Source: CAMLIZ01 sp040758375
GTDB taxonomy: Bacteria > Pseudomonadota > Gammaproteobacteria > Burkholderiales > Burkholderiaceae_C
Reading direction: 5' to 3'
Length of the DNA stretch: 64,000 nucleotides
NCBI GenBank assembly: GCA_040758375.1
Contig: JBFLWE010000004.1
Location: 1 to 64,000, forward strand
The number at the start of each line of letters is the position of its first letter. The first letter of the stretch is position 1. Shown piece by piece: positions 45,479 to 53,292 of this stretch. Made by a program: the position numbers and the translations under genes. Below the pieces are notes generated by a model. The model was given only the letters and a program-made list of their open reading frames with translations. It searched no databases and had not been told where the DNA came from.

Positions 45479-45530
45479 ATGTCCAGAAGAATAAGATGAA
45501 CCCATCTTGTTTGGACAGAGATGTCCAGAA
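45479..45530. promoter_or_regulatory. Repeated ATGTCCAGAA elements upstream of the TetR gene
   Basis: ATGTCCAGAA occurs at 45479-45488 and again at 45521-45530, with an inverted TTGGACA at 45511-45517 between them. The set lies 15-66 bases before the TetR start. A weak promoter TTGTTC (45469-45474), 17 bases, TAAGAT (45492-45497) overlaps the first element. This suits autoregulation by the TetR protein; inference. Confidence 0.45.
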
Positions 45531-45544
45531 CTTTTGAGGCATCC

Positions 45545-46153
45545 ATGACGACGGGCCACAAGGGCGGGCGCCCGCTCAGCTTCGACCACGACCAGGCGCT
45601 GCAGGCGGCGACCGAGCTGTTCTGGCGGCGCGGGTACCGGGCGGTGTCTGCCAGCGAACTGGCCGAAGCCATGGGCTTGCAGCGCTCGAGCTTCTACAAC
45701 AGCTTCGGTTCGCGCGAGGCGGTGTTCCGCGAGGTGCTGGCGCGCTACGACGCCGCGGCGCCGGACACGGCCCTGGACCTGGTGGCCGCCGGCGACCCGG
45801 TGCTGCCGCGCCTGCGGGCGATGCTGCGCGAGGTCTGCCGCCTGCGCGCCTGGGACCGGCAGGCACGCGGCTGCCTGTTGTGCAACTCGGTGGCCGAGCT
45901 GGCGGGCACCGAACCGCTGCTGGGGCCCTGGCTGGAAGCCGCAGTGCAGGCGCGCATCAACCGCTTCGCCCGCTTGATCCGCCAGGCGGTCGCGCAGGGG
46001 GAGATGCGGCCGCCGACCGACCCCAAGGCGCTGGCGCGCGCCCTCGCCGCGTTCGTGATCGGCCTGAACACCCTTTCGAAGACGCTGCGCGACGAGCGTC
46101 AGCTGTGGGTCATGTGCGAGGCGTTCCTTGCGGGCATGGGGCTCGACGGCTGA
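45545..46153 (+). CDS. TetR family transcriptional regulator
   Basis: Repressor-type regulator of 202 residues. The N-terminal helix-turn-helix (about residues 15-60) includes SASELAEAMGLQRSSFYNSFGSREAVF, typical of TetR. The C-terminal ligand domain contains two cysteines in RGCLLCNSVAEL, a segment often seen in AcrR/NemR-like members. The start at 45545 has GAGG 5 bases upstream; an ATG at 45521 lies within the operator-like repeats. The target gene is unknown; the nearest is its own. Confidence 0.92.
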   Translation: MTTGHKGGRPLSFDHDQALQAATELFWRRGYRAVSASELAEAMGLQRSSFYNSFGSREAVFREVLARYDAAAPDTALDLVAAGDPVLPRLRAMLREVCRLRAWDRQARGCLLCNSVAELAGTEPLLGPWLEAAVQARINRFARLIRQAVAQGEMRPPTDPKALARALAAFVIGLNTLSKTLRDERQLWVMCEAFLAGMGLDG

Positions 46154-46161
46154 GGGGTCGC

Positions 46162-46539
46162 TCAGTGGGCTGCACGGCTTCCAGCGCCCTGCCCGGCCTG
46201 CGGACGAGCCATCTGCGACATGCGGCGGCATTCGTCGGCGCAGCGGCGGCAGGCCTCGGCGCAGCGCTGGCAATGGTCCATCGGGTGCTTGGCGCATTCG
46301 TCGCCACAGGCTTCGCAGATGTCGGCGCACAGCGCGCAGACCGCCTGCGCATGCTCGCTGTCGCGTGCCATTGCGCCCGCTGCCAGCGCGCAGATGGCGG
46401 CGCAGTCGATGTCGAGCGCGATGCAGCGCGCCATCGCCTTCACGTCCTGCTCCTGCAGGCATGCGGTGGCACAGTGGTTGCACTCCACCGCGCACTGGTT
46501 GCAGGCCTCGATGCAGGAGGCGTACTGTTGGTGGGCCAT
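46162..46539 (-). CDS. Cys-rich four-helix-bundle copper-binding protein (Csp-like)
   Basis: Small protein of 125 residues with nearly twenty cysteines in CxxxC and CxxC spacing (for example CIEACNQCAVEC, CALCADICEACGDEC). This is the pattern of Csp copper-storage proteins and DUF326, where cysteines line the core of a four-helix bundle and bind many Cu(I) ions. No signal peptide is visible, so it would be cytosolic like Csp3. A convincing start is at 46539. It lies at the left end of the metal and stress gene set. Confidence 0.9.
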   Translation of the reverse strand: MAHQQYASCIEACNQCAVECNHCATACLQEQDVKAMARCIALDIDCAAICALAAGAMARDSEHAQAVCALCADICEACGDECAKHPMDHCQRCAEACRRCADECRRMSQMARPQAGQGAGSRAAH

Positions 46540-46717
46540 GGGGCTCTCCTTGTCTGAACGCCGGGGATTCGGCGCTTGCAGGGGCAGCAATCCGCGGTCC
46601 CGCGCACGCCGGCGCCCCGGGGTTCTCAGAGCGCCAAGCCGGCGGTAGTGCGCGCGTGCGTCGAGCAACTGGACGAGCCGGGCATGATGGCCTGACCCGT
46701 GCTGCCCGCCATGTCGC

Positions 46718-47767
46718 TCAGAAGAACCACTGCAACTGTCCGAACAGTACGTCCGGCAGCCGCCCGAACTCGCTGCGGAAAGGACCCGAGAAGCGCTGGA
46801 CGCCAGCGCCGAGATCGAGATTCGGCCGCACCGACCAGGCCAGCCGCAGGTCGAGCGCCCGGCTGGAGTCGTCAATGTTGAACACCGAGTGGCTGCTGCA
46901 CTTCAGCAGCGGCGTGATCTCGTAGCCGACGTACAACCCAGCGTACCGCGTGGCCAGCGCGGGGGTGCGGCCGGCGAGCAGGCGCGAAAAGTCGTAGCGG
47001 GCACGATCGCGGGTGCCGCCGCCGTTGTAGAAGAGTTCAGCCGTGAGCGTCAGCGTGTTGGCGAACGCGTAGTCGATGCCCACGACGGCACGCCCGAACG
47101 CGGTCGCAGCCGAAGGCTTCTGCCGCGTGAGCTCGGCGCGCAGTCCGGCGGTTCCCAATTGCGTCGCCACGTCCAGGCCGAACACGTCCTGGTCTGCCAG
47201 CCGCCCCACGACGATCGAATAGTCGGTACCGCGTGCGTTGCCGTGCCATCGCAGCGCGCGGTCGGGGGGTGCGTCGCGGCGCGGCACGTACAGCAGCGAC
47301 AGCCGCGACAACGGGCCGAACTTGGCCTCGGCCAGGAAGGCATCGATGCCTGCGCGTTCCTCGCGTTCCAGCGCCACGGGGCCGATCGGGTTCACGATGT
47401 CCAGCGGGCTCCAGAACCGGCCCGTGCCCCAGGCGATGCGCTGCCGCCCGGCCTTGAGGTCCACATCGCCGAGCGATCCGGTGGCCGAGGCGCGGTAAAG
47501 GCGGTGCCGGCCCCGGGAGGCCCCACCGGCTTCCAAGCGCAGCTCGCTGTCGTGTGCCAGGTCCACTGCGAACCACTGCGACATCGGCCCCTGCAACTGC
47601 AAGCGCAGGCGGTTGAGGTCGAGAGCGTACGGCTCACCGGGAAAGGTGCGCGTGCGCAGCGCGAGGTTCTTGTAGTGCCCGGAGAACTTCAAGGGTGCCT
47701 CCTGCGCCTGAACGCCCAGGCTCACGAGCACCACTGCGCAGCCGACAGCCAGGTGCGCCGGCCTCAC
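46718..47767 (-). CDS. Outer-membrane beta-barrel protein, porin-like
   Basis: Protein of 349 residues with a signal peptide ending near VQAQEA and many alternating amphipathic strands, ending in a C-terminal Phe (LQWFF) as outer-membrane barrels do. The GTG at 47767 overlaps the phospholipase D stop codon (GTGA) and opens directly into the signal peptide. No family name is certain. It is probably co-expressed with the PLD lipoprotein and ABC system upstream. Confidence 0.8.
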   Translation of the reverse strand: MRPAHLAVGCAVVLVSLGVQAQEAPLKFSGHYKNLALRTRTFPGEPYALDLNRLRLQLQGPMSQWFAVDLAHDSELRLEAGGASRGRHRLYRASATGSLGDVDLKAGRQRIAWGTGRFWSPLDIVNPIGPVALEREERAGIDAFLAEAKFGPLSRLSLLYVPRRDAPPDRALRWHGNARGTDYSIVVGRLADQDVFGLDVATQLGTAGLRAELTRQKPSAATAFGRAVVGIDYAFANTLTLTAELFYNGGGTRDRARYDFSRLLAGRTPALATRYAGLYVGYEITPLLKCSSHSVFNIDDSSRALDLRLAWSVRPNLDLGAGVQRFSGPFRSEFGRLPDVLFGQLQWFF

Positions 47768-49335
47768 AGCATGTGCTCCGGCAGCAGCAGCGACAGCAGG
47801 TCGCGCCACAGCTGCAGCCAGAACCCGGCCCCGGGCTCCGCCTCGTGGCGAACCACCACGCCTTCTTCTTCGGTCAGCCAGATCAAGCGCGGGCCGGTAT
47901 CGCTGTCCTGCAACTGGAGCTTGAAGGCATGGTGCAGGTCGGTGCCCTCGTCGAACAGCCCGGCCAGCTCCGCGGCAAGCTCGGGGCTGTCGATGGTGAC
48001 CCAGGACTCGGTGTTGTGCAGCCGCGAGCGCGGGTCCTGGTTGCGCGAGCCGAGCACGACCTGCCGGCGGTCGAGCACGACGAACTTGGCGTGCAGGCTT
48101 CCGGGCGAAGCCCGTCCCCAGCGGTGAGTCTCGCGGTGCCGGCGGCCCGGCGCAGGCCGGATCTCGTACAGCTCGACGCCCTGCTCCAGCAAGTGGCGGC
48201 GATGCGCTGCGTATCCCGCATGTGCTGCGGGCGAGTCGGTGGAGGCGAGCGAATTGGTCAGCGCCGCGATGCGGTCGCCGCGCTCGCGCATTCCGGCCAG
48301 GTGCTCCAGGCCGTCATCGCCGGGAATGAGGTAGGGCGACACGATGAGCAGCTCACCGGGCGCCTCGCCCGTCCCGCGCGCGGCATGCGAGTGCGCAATG
48401 CCCGTGGGCACATCGAGCTTGGGCAGTTCCGGCGGATCGTAGGCCAGCGATGCCGCAGCCCACGTCAACGCCAGCTGTCCGTTGCGCAGAGCGATGCCCA
48501 CGCCGTTCTCCCGCAACCAATGGCAGGGTGGCACAGTGTGGCAGGCGGCGTTGCGCCCGCGCAGCGCCTGCTGCGCCTGCAGCCGCTGCTCCTCGGTGGC
48601 TTGCAGCCCGAAGGCCTGCCCCGGCCACGCCGCGGCGCTGTTCCAGTAGTCGTCGAACGCGCGCGACATCTGCTGCACGACGGGCCCTACCGCGAGCAGG
48701 TCGATATCGACAAAACTGGCCGCGGCCTTGGTGTCGAAGTATTCGTCGCCGAGGTTGCGGCTGCCGATAATGCCGACCACGTTGTCGGCAACCCACAGCT
48801 TGTTGTGCATGCGGCGGTTCAGCCGCTCGCCGTCCACCGCGAACTCGCCCAGCCGGGCCAGCGTGGACGTGCCGGTCGAGAGGAACGGGTTGAACAGCCG
48901 AACGTGGATGCTGGGATGCAAGGCGATCGCCTGCCGGGCGAAGTCGCGGGCTTCGGGATGCACGTCGTCCAGCAGCACCCGCACCCGCACGCCGCGCTGC
49001 GCCGCGGCCAGCAGGCGCTCCAACAGCAAGTGGGTGGTGAGATCCTGGCCGACGCTGTAGTACTGCAGATCGAGCGTCTTGGTCGCCATGTCGGCCAGCG
49101 CGCCCCGGCTGACCAGTGCAGCGTGCCCGCTGGCCAGCAGCTGAAAGCCCGAAAGCCCCGGATGCGCCCGGGCTTCGCCTGCAAACGCCTGGCCCAGAGG
49201 CGTGCTGTGACCGTCGGGCAGCGCGTAAGACGCTGGGCGCGGCATGTCCAGGCGCGGCGTTGCGCAGCCGGCTGTGAGCAACGCGATGGCGATGGCGATG
49301 CGGATCCGGGGCCGAGGGAACTTCATCTCATACAT
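47764..49335 (-). CDS. Phospholipase D family lipoprotein
   Basis: Protein of 523 residues with a lipoprotein signal peptide (lipobox LLTAGC), so it should be anchored in the envelope. Two HKD motifs are present: HNKLWVAD at His177 with GSRN after it, and HAKFVVLD at His415 with GSRNQ. Such proteins act as phosphodiesterases or cardiolipin-synthase-like transphosphatidylases. The start at 49335 overlaps the permease stop by 8 bases; ATG at 49326 is an alternative. Confidence 0.9.
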   Translation of the reverse strand: MYEMKFPRPRIRIAIAIALLTAGCATPRLDMPRPASYALPDGHSTPLGQAFAGEARAHPGLSGFQLLASGHAALVSRGALADMATKTLDLQYYSVGQDLTTHLLLERLLAAAQRGVRVRVLLDDVHPEARDFARQAIALHPSIHVRLFNPFLSTGTSTLARLGEFAVDGERLNRRMHNKLWVADNVVGIIGSRNLGDEYFDTKAAASFVDIDLLAVGPVVQQMSRAFDDYWNSAAAWPGQAFGLQATEEQRLQAQQALRGRNAACHTVPPCHWLRENGVGIALRNGQLALTWAAASLAYDPPELPKLDVPTGIAHSHAARGTGEAPGELLIVSPYLIPGDDGLEHLAGMRERGDRIAALTNSLASTDSPAAHAGYAAHRRHLLEQGVELYEIRPAPGRRHRETHRWGRASPGSLHAKFVVLDRRQVVLGSRNQDPRSRLHNTESWVTIDSPELAAELAGLFDEGTDLHHAFKLQLQDSDTGPRLIWLTEEEGVVVRHEAEPGAGFWLQLWRDLLSLLLPEHML

Positions 49336-51835
49336 GGCGAATCGCTGTCGTGGGCTCCAGCCGCGAAGCGCGCAGCGCCGGATACAAGGACACTGCGACA
49401 CTCGCCAGGAACAGGCCCACGCCTGGCCCCACGATGCTTGTCCAGAGCAGCCGTGGATACGCCATGCCCGTGAGCCCCGGGATGGCGCTGTAGTCCCCGT
49501 ACAGGCTGCTCAGGTCCAGGCCGTAGCGGCCGAAGGTCAGCACCAGCGCCGAGCCGATGGCATAGCCCAGCAGCGACGCCGCCGCCATCAGCGCCACGGT
49601 CTCGTACATCACCATGCGCACGATGGCCGGCGGCGAAGTACCCAGCGCCATCATCACGCCGAACTCCCGCGTGCGCTCGGCCACCGCCATGAACACGGTG
49701 TTCATCACCGCCAGTGCCACCACGACGAAGAACACGCTCACCACGATGGCGCGGAACACGCGGATCAAGGCCAGCATGTCGGCCACCTGCGGCATCAGCT
49801 CTTCCCAGGGCGACGCCACGACGCCGCGCGGGCGCAGCTGCGGTCCCATGCGCGCCAGCACCGCGCTCAGCTGTTCGCGGTCGGCCACGCGCAGGTTGAT
49901 GCTGGACACCCGGTCGCCGATGCCCAGCAGCCCTTGCGCGGCCGGCAGCGTGATGAAGGCGATGCCGCGGTCGAATGCGCTGCTCTCGGTGGCGAAGACA
50001 CCCCGGATTCGGAAGGCCGCAGTGCCCAGCTCGCCGCCGGCGCCCGGCGCCAGGAGCACCAACTTTTCGCCCAGGCGCAGGCCCAGCTTCTCGGCGAGTT
50101 CGCGGCCGACCACGATGTCGCGGTCGGCGCCCTGCTCCAGCGGCTGGCCCTGGACCAGCGCACGGTCGATGATGGTCAGCTCGCGCTCCAGCCGCGGGTC
50201 GATGCCCAGCAGGCGGATGCCTTCGGACCTCGACGCGCTGCTGGCCAGCGCCTGGGCCTGCACGCGCGGGGCCGCAGCCTGCACGCCCGGCATCTGCCGC
50301 AGGACCTGCAGCAAGGCTGGGGCGTCCCCGAACGCCAGCTCGGGCGCCAAATCGCGCCGGAACCCCGGCCGCTCCAGCTGGGCATGTCCGGTCAGGTAGC
50401 CGGTGGCGTTGTCGACGATCTGCTCGCCGAAGCCGTCGAGGTAGCCGTAGAGGAACACATACGCCACGATCGCGAACGCCGTGCCGCTGACCGTGATGGC
50501 GCTGCGCTTGCGGTTGCGCAGTACGTTGCGGGTGGCGATCAGCACGAACACTGGCCATCTGCGCGATGCCGCAAGCCGATTCGCGCGCGGCGAACCCGCG
50601 GTGTCCCCCGCCACCATGCCCCGGATCGCCGCCACCGGCTCCAGCGTGGCAGCCCTGACCGCCGGATACAACGCCACCAGCGCGGCGACTCCGAACACGA
50701 GCGCCGAGATCATCACGCTGCGGTCGGCCCGCACCACCGGGTACACGATGTCCGACAAGCCCGGCATGATGCGCAGCCCCGAAGCAAAGGCGCTCAGGTC
50801 AATGCCGGTGCGGCCCAACAGCGCCGTCACGGACAGCCCGAGCGAATTGCCAAGCAACAGGCCGGCCAGGCCCAGCAACATGGCCTCGTACAGCACGAGC
50901 CGCAACAGCTTGGCTTGGCCAGTGCCCAGCGCCAGCATGATGCCGAACTCGCGTGTGCGCTCCAGCACCGCCATCAGCACCGGGTTGGCCACGCCAGCGG
51001 CCACGGTCACGAAGAAGACCAGCAGCACCACGTAGCTCAGCACCTCGTGGTAGCGGATGCTCACCGACACCAGCGGCAGCAACTGCGGCCAACCCACCAC
51101 TTCATAACCTGCGCCGATGCGCAGCTTCAGCGAGGCCGCGGCGGTGCCCAGCTGCGATCGATCGTTCAGGCGCAACACCACCGCCGTGCCCGCCTGAGGC
51201 GCCGCCGAGAACTCGCGCACCACAGCCATCGGCATCACGACCACGTAGCCGTCCAGCTCGTCGATCTGCGTGCGGTACACCCCCCGTACAGTCAGCCGCG
51301 CGCTGGCTACCGAGCCGTCGTAGGTCTGGCCGACCAGCACCAGTTCGTTGCCGGCCCTGGCGCCCAGCGCTGCGGCCAACTGGTCGCCGATGAGCACGGC
51401 GGCGTCCTGCTCGCCTGCGAGCGGGCTGCCGGCGACGATCGCCTTGAACAAGTCGCTCACCTGCGGTTCCGTGCCCAGATCGACACCGACCACCATCACC
51501 CCGCGTGACTTGTCCTCGCGGCTGGCCAGTGCCGTGCTCTCCAGCCGCAAGGTGGCCGAGCGCACGGCGGGATCGGCCTTCACCTGCTGCAGCATGCGTG
51601 CCCCGTCCTCGAACGCCAGGTCCAGGCTGGGATCGCTGTGGTAACCCTTGCGGTGCACCTGCGCGTCACCTGCGAAATATCGGGTGGAGTTTTCCACCAT
51701 TTGCTGGTTCATCCCGTCGGTGAACCCCCACAGGAACGTCAGCGCCGCCAGCCCGATCGCAATGGCCAGCACCGTGATCAACGAGCGCCGGCGGTTGCGC
51801 AGCACGTTGCGCGCGGCCAGCTTCCAGAGCAGCAT
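49328..51835 (-). CDS. FtsX/MacB-type ABC transporter permease with internal duplication
   Basis: Large permease of 835 residues formed by two similar halves, each with an N-terminal helix motif (RNVLRNRRRSLITV near residue 9; RNVLRNRKRSAITV near 440), an extracytoplasmic domain and three further helices. This gives an FtsX-like pair in one polypeptide. Such permeases with their ATPase drive envelope processes rather than simple transport. The ATG follows the ATPase stop codon directly (TGAATG). Confidence 0.92.
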   Translation of the reverse strand: MLLWKLAARNVLRNRRRSLITVLAIAIGLAALTFLWGFTDGMNQQMVENSTRYFAGDAQVHRKGYHSDPSLDLAFEDGARMLQQVKADPAVRSATLRLESTALASREDKSRGVMVVGVDLGTEPQVSDLFKAIVAGSPLAGEQDAAVLIGDQLAAALGARAGNELVLVGQTYDGSVASARLTVRGVYRTQIDELDGYVVVMPMAVVREFSAAPQAGTAVVLRLNDRSQLGTAAASLKLRIGAGYEVVGWPQLLPLVSVSIRYHEVLSYVVLLVFFVTVAAGVANPVLMAVLERTREFGIMLALGTGQAKLLRLVLYEAMLLGLAGLLLGNSLGLSVTALLGRTGIDLSAFASGLRIMPGLSDIVYPVVRADRSVMISALVFGVAALVALYPAVRAATLEPVAAIRGMVAGDTAGSPRANRLAASRRWPVFVLIATRNVLRNRKRSAITVSGTAFAIVAYVFLYGYLDGFGEQIVDNATGYLTGHAQLERPGFRRDLAPELAFGDAPALLQVLRQMPGVQAAAPRVQAQALASSASRSEGIRLLGIDPRLERELTIIDRALVQGQPLEQGADRDIVVGRELAEKLGLRLGEKLVLLAPGAGGELGTAAFRIRGVFATESSAFDRGIAFITLPAAQGLLGIGDRVSSINLRVADREQLSAVLARMGPQLRPRGVVASPWEELMPQVADMLALIRVFRAIVVSVFFVVVALAVMNTVFMAVAERTREFGVMMALGTSPPAIVRMVMYETVALMAAASLLGYAIGSALVLTFGRYGLDLSSLYGDYSAIPGLTGMAYPRLLWTSIVGPGVGLFLASVAVSLYPALRASRLEPTTAIRHV

Positions 51836-52534
51836 TCAAGGCCTCCGCTCGTCGGCCTCGATGCGGCCATCACGCAGCCGCACCACGCGCCGCGCGCGCT
51901 CCACCACCATCGGGTCGTGGGTGGAGAACACGAAAGTCGTGCCCTGTTCCTCGTTGAGCCGGCGCATCATGTCCATCAGCGTGGCGCCGGCCTTCGAGTC
52001 GAGGTTGGCCGTCGGCTCGTCGGGCAGCACGATCACCGGTTCAGCCGCGATGGCGCGCGCCACCGCCACGCGCTGCTGCTGCCCGCCAGACAGTTCGTTT
52101 GGCCGGCGGTGCTCCAGCCCTTCCAGGCCCAGCTCCTTCAGCAGCGCCAGCGCCCGCGCATGGCGCCGCTTTTGCGCAACGCCTTGCAGCAGCATCACGT
52201 ACTCCACGTTCTCCAGCGCCGAGAGCACGGGCACGAGGTTGTACTCCTGGAACACGAAGCCGATCTGGCGCAGCCTCACCTCGGCCAACGCGCGCTTGCT
52301 CAGGCGGGTGATGTCCTGCTCGCCGATCCACACATGGCCGCTGGTGGGCTGGTCCAGGCCGCCGATCAGGTTCAGCAGCGTGGTCTTGCCGGATCCCGAG
52401 GGGCCCACCAGCGCGGCGAAGTCGCCGCGGCGGATGTCCAGGCTCGTCTCCTGCAACGCCGGCACCGGCACGCTTTCGCGCTGGTAGATCCTGCTCGCCC
52501 GCTCGACCCGCACAATGGTTTCGCCGCTGTTCAT
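51836..52534 (-). CDS. ABC transporter ATP-binding protein (LolD/MacB type)
   Basis: ATPase of 232 residues with Walker A GPSGSGKTT, Q-loop FVFQEYNLVP, signature LSGGQQQRVAVARAI, Walker B VIVLPDEPTANLD and the switch His in STHDP. Note that Walker B reads LPDEP rather than the common LADEP. It powers the adjacent permease. Its start overlaps the LolA-like gene stop codon. Confidence 0.95.
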   Translation of the reverse strand: MNSGETIVRVERASRIYQRESVPVPALQETSLDIRRGDFAALVGPSGSGKTTLLNLIGGLDQPTSGHVWIGEQDITRLSKRALAEVRLRQIGFVFQEYNLVPVLSALENVEYVMLLQGVAQKRRHARALALLKELGLEGLEHRRPNELSGGQQQRVAVARAIAAEPVIVLPDEPTANLDSKAGATLMDMMRRLNEEQGTTFVFSTHDPMVVERARRVVRLRDGRIEADERRP

Positions 52535-53292
52535 TTCTTCTGCAGGTTGCGTTGGGTGAACACCTCGTCGTCCACCGGGCGGTTGAAGACGGCATCCTTC
52601 AGCACCACCGTCGTGCTGTTCTCGGGCTTGACCACGGGCTTCATCTCCCACCGGGTGGGCATCATGCGGTCGCCGACCTTGCGCACCTCGGTAAAGCGCA
52701 TCACCCGCACCAGCTCGCCGCGCTCGCTGAAGAACTCCTGCTTCAGCGGCATGCTGTCGTCCCTGCGCACCCAATAGACGATGCGGCCCCACACCACAGC
52801 GGCCTCGGGCTTGGGCGTGGCTTGGATCTGCAGCACCGCCGCGCCATCGAGCTGCACGGTCCCCAGCACCTTGTGCGTGTAGTCGTCGAGGATGCTGCTT
52901 TCCTTCACCAGGTCGTCGTTGGTGAAATCCGAGCCCATCCAGGGCTGCAGCATCATCGACGGCGGGATCTTGATGATGCGTTCGACCTTGGGCAGGTAGT
53001 TCCACATCTCGTTGCCGATGCGCAGCGAGCCGATGCCCGCCTCCTTGGCCGGCGAGACGATGCGCACGAAGGCGCGCTTGGGCCGGTCCATCCACACCTT
53101 CAGGCCCAGCGTGCGCTGCCAGCGCGGCGTGGTGATCGTCATCTCGTAGTCACCCTGGACAGTGTCGCCCCAGAGCAGCCTTTCCACCTTGTCGAGGACG
53201 TCGCGGCCGTTGTCGGGCTGCGCGAGCACCAGCGCCGGCGCACCTGCCAACAGCGCCAAGCCGCCCAGCAGCGCGCGGCGGCGCGGCTTCAT
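52531..53292 (-). CDS. Outer-membrane lipoprotein-sorting (LolA-like) protein
   Basis: Periplasmic protein of 253 residues with a signal peptide (ending near VLAQPD) and the fold common to the outer-membrane lipoprotein-sorting family. Features are MTITTPRWQRTL, the WMGSDFTNDDLVKES segment and WVRRDDSMPLKQEFF. In many genomes it accompanies FtsX-like ABC systems. Start 53292 overlaps the FtsH-like gene stop codon (ATGA). Confidence 0.9.
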   Translation of the reverse strand: MKPRRRALLGGLALLAGAPALVLAQPDNGRDVLDKVERLLWGDTVQGDYEMTITTPRWQRTLGLKVWMDRPKRAFVRIVSPAKEAGIGSLRIGNEMWNYLPKVERIIKIPPSMMLQPWMGSDFTNDDLVKESSILDDYTHKVLGTVQLDGAAVLQIQATPKPEAAVVWGRIVYWVRRDDSMPLKQEFFSERGELVRVMRFTEVRKVGDRMMPTRWEMKPVVKPENSTTVVLKDAVFNRPVDDEVFTQRNLQKK

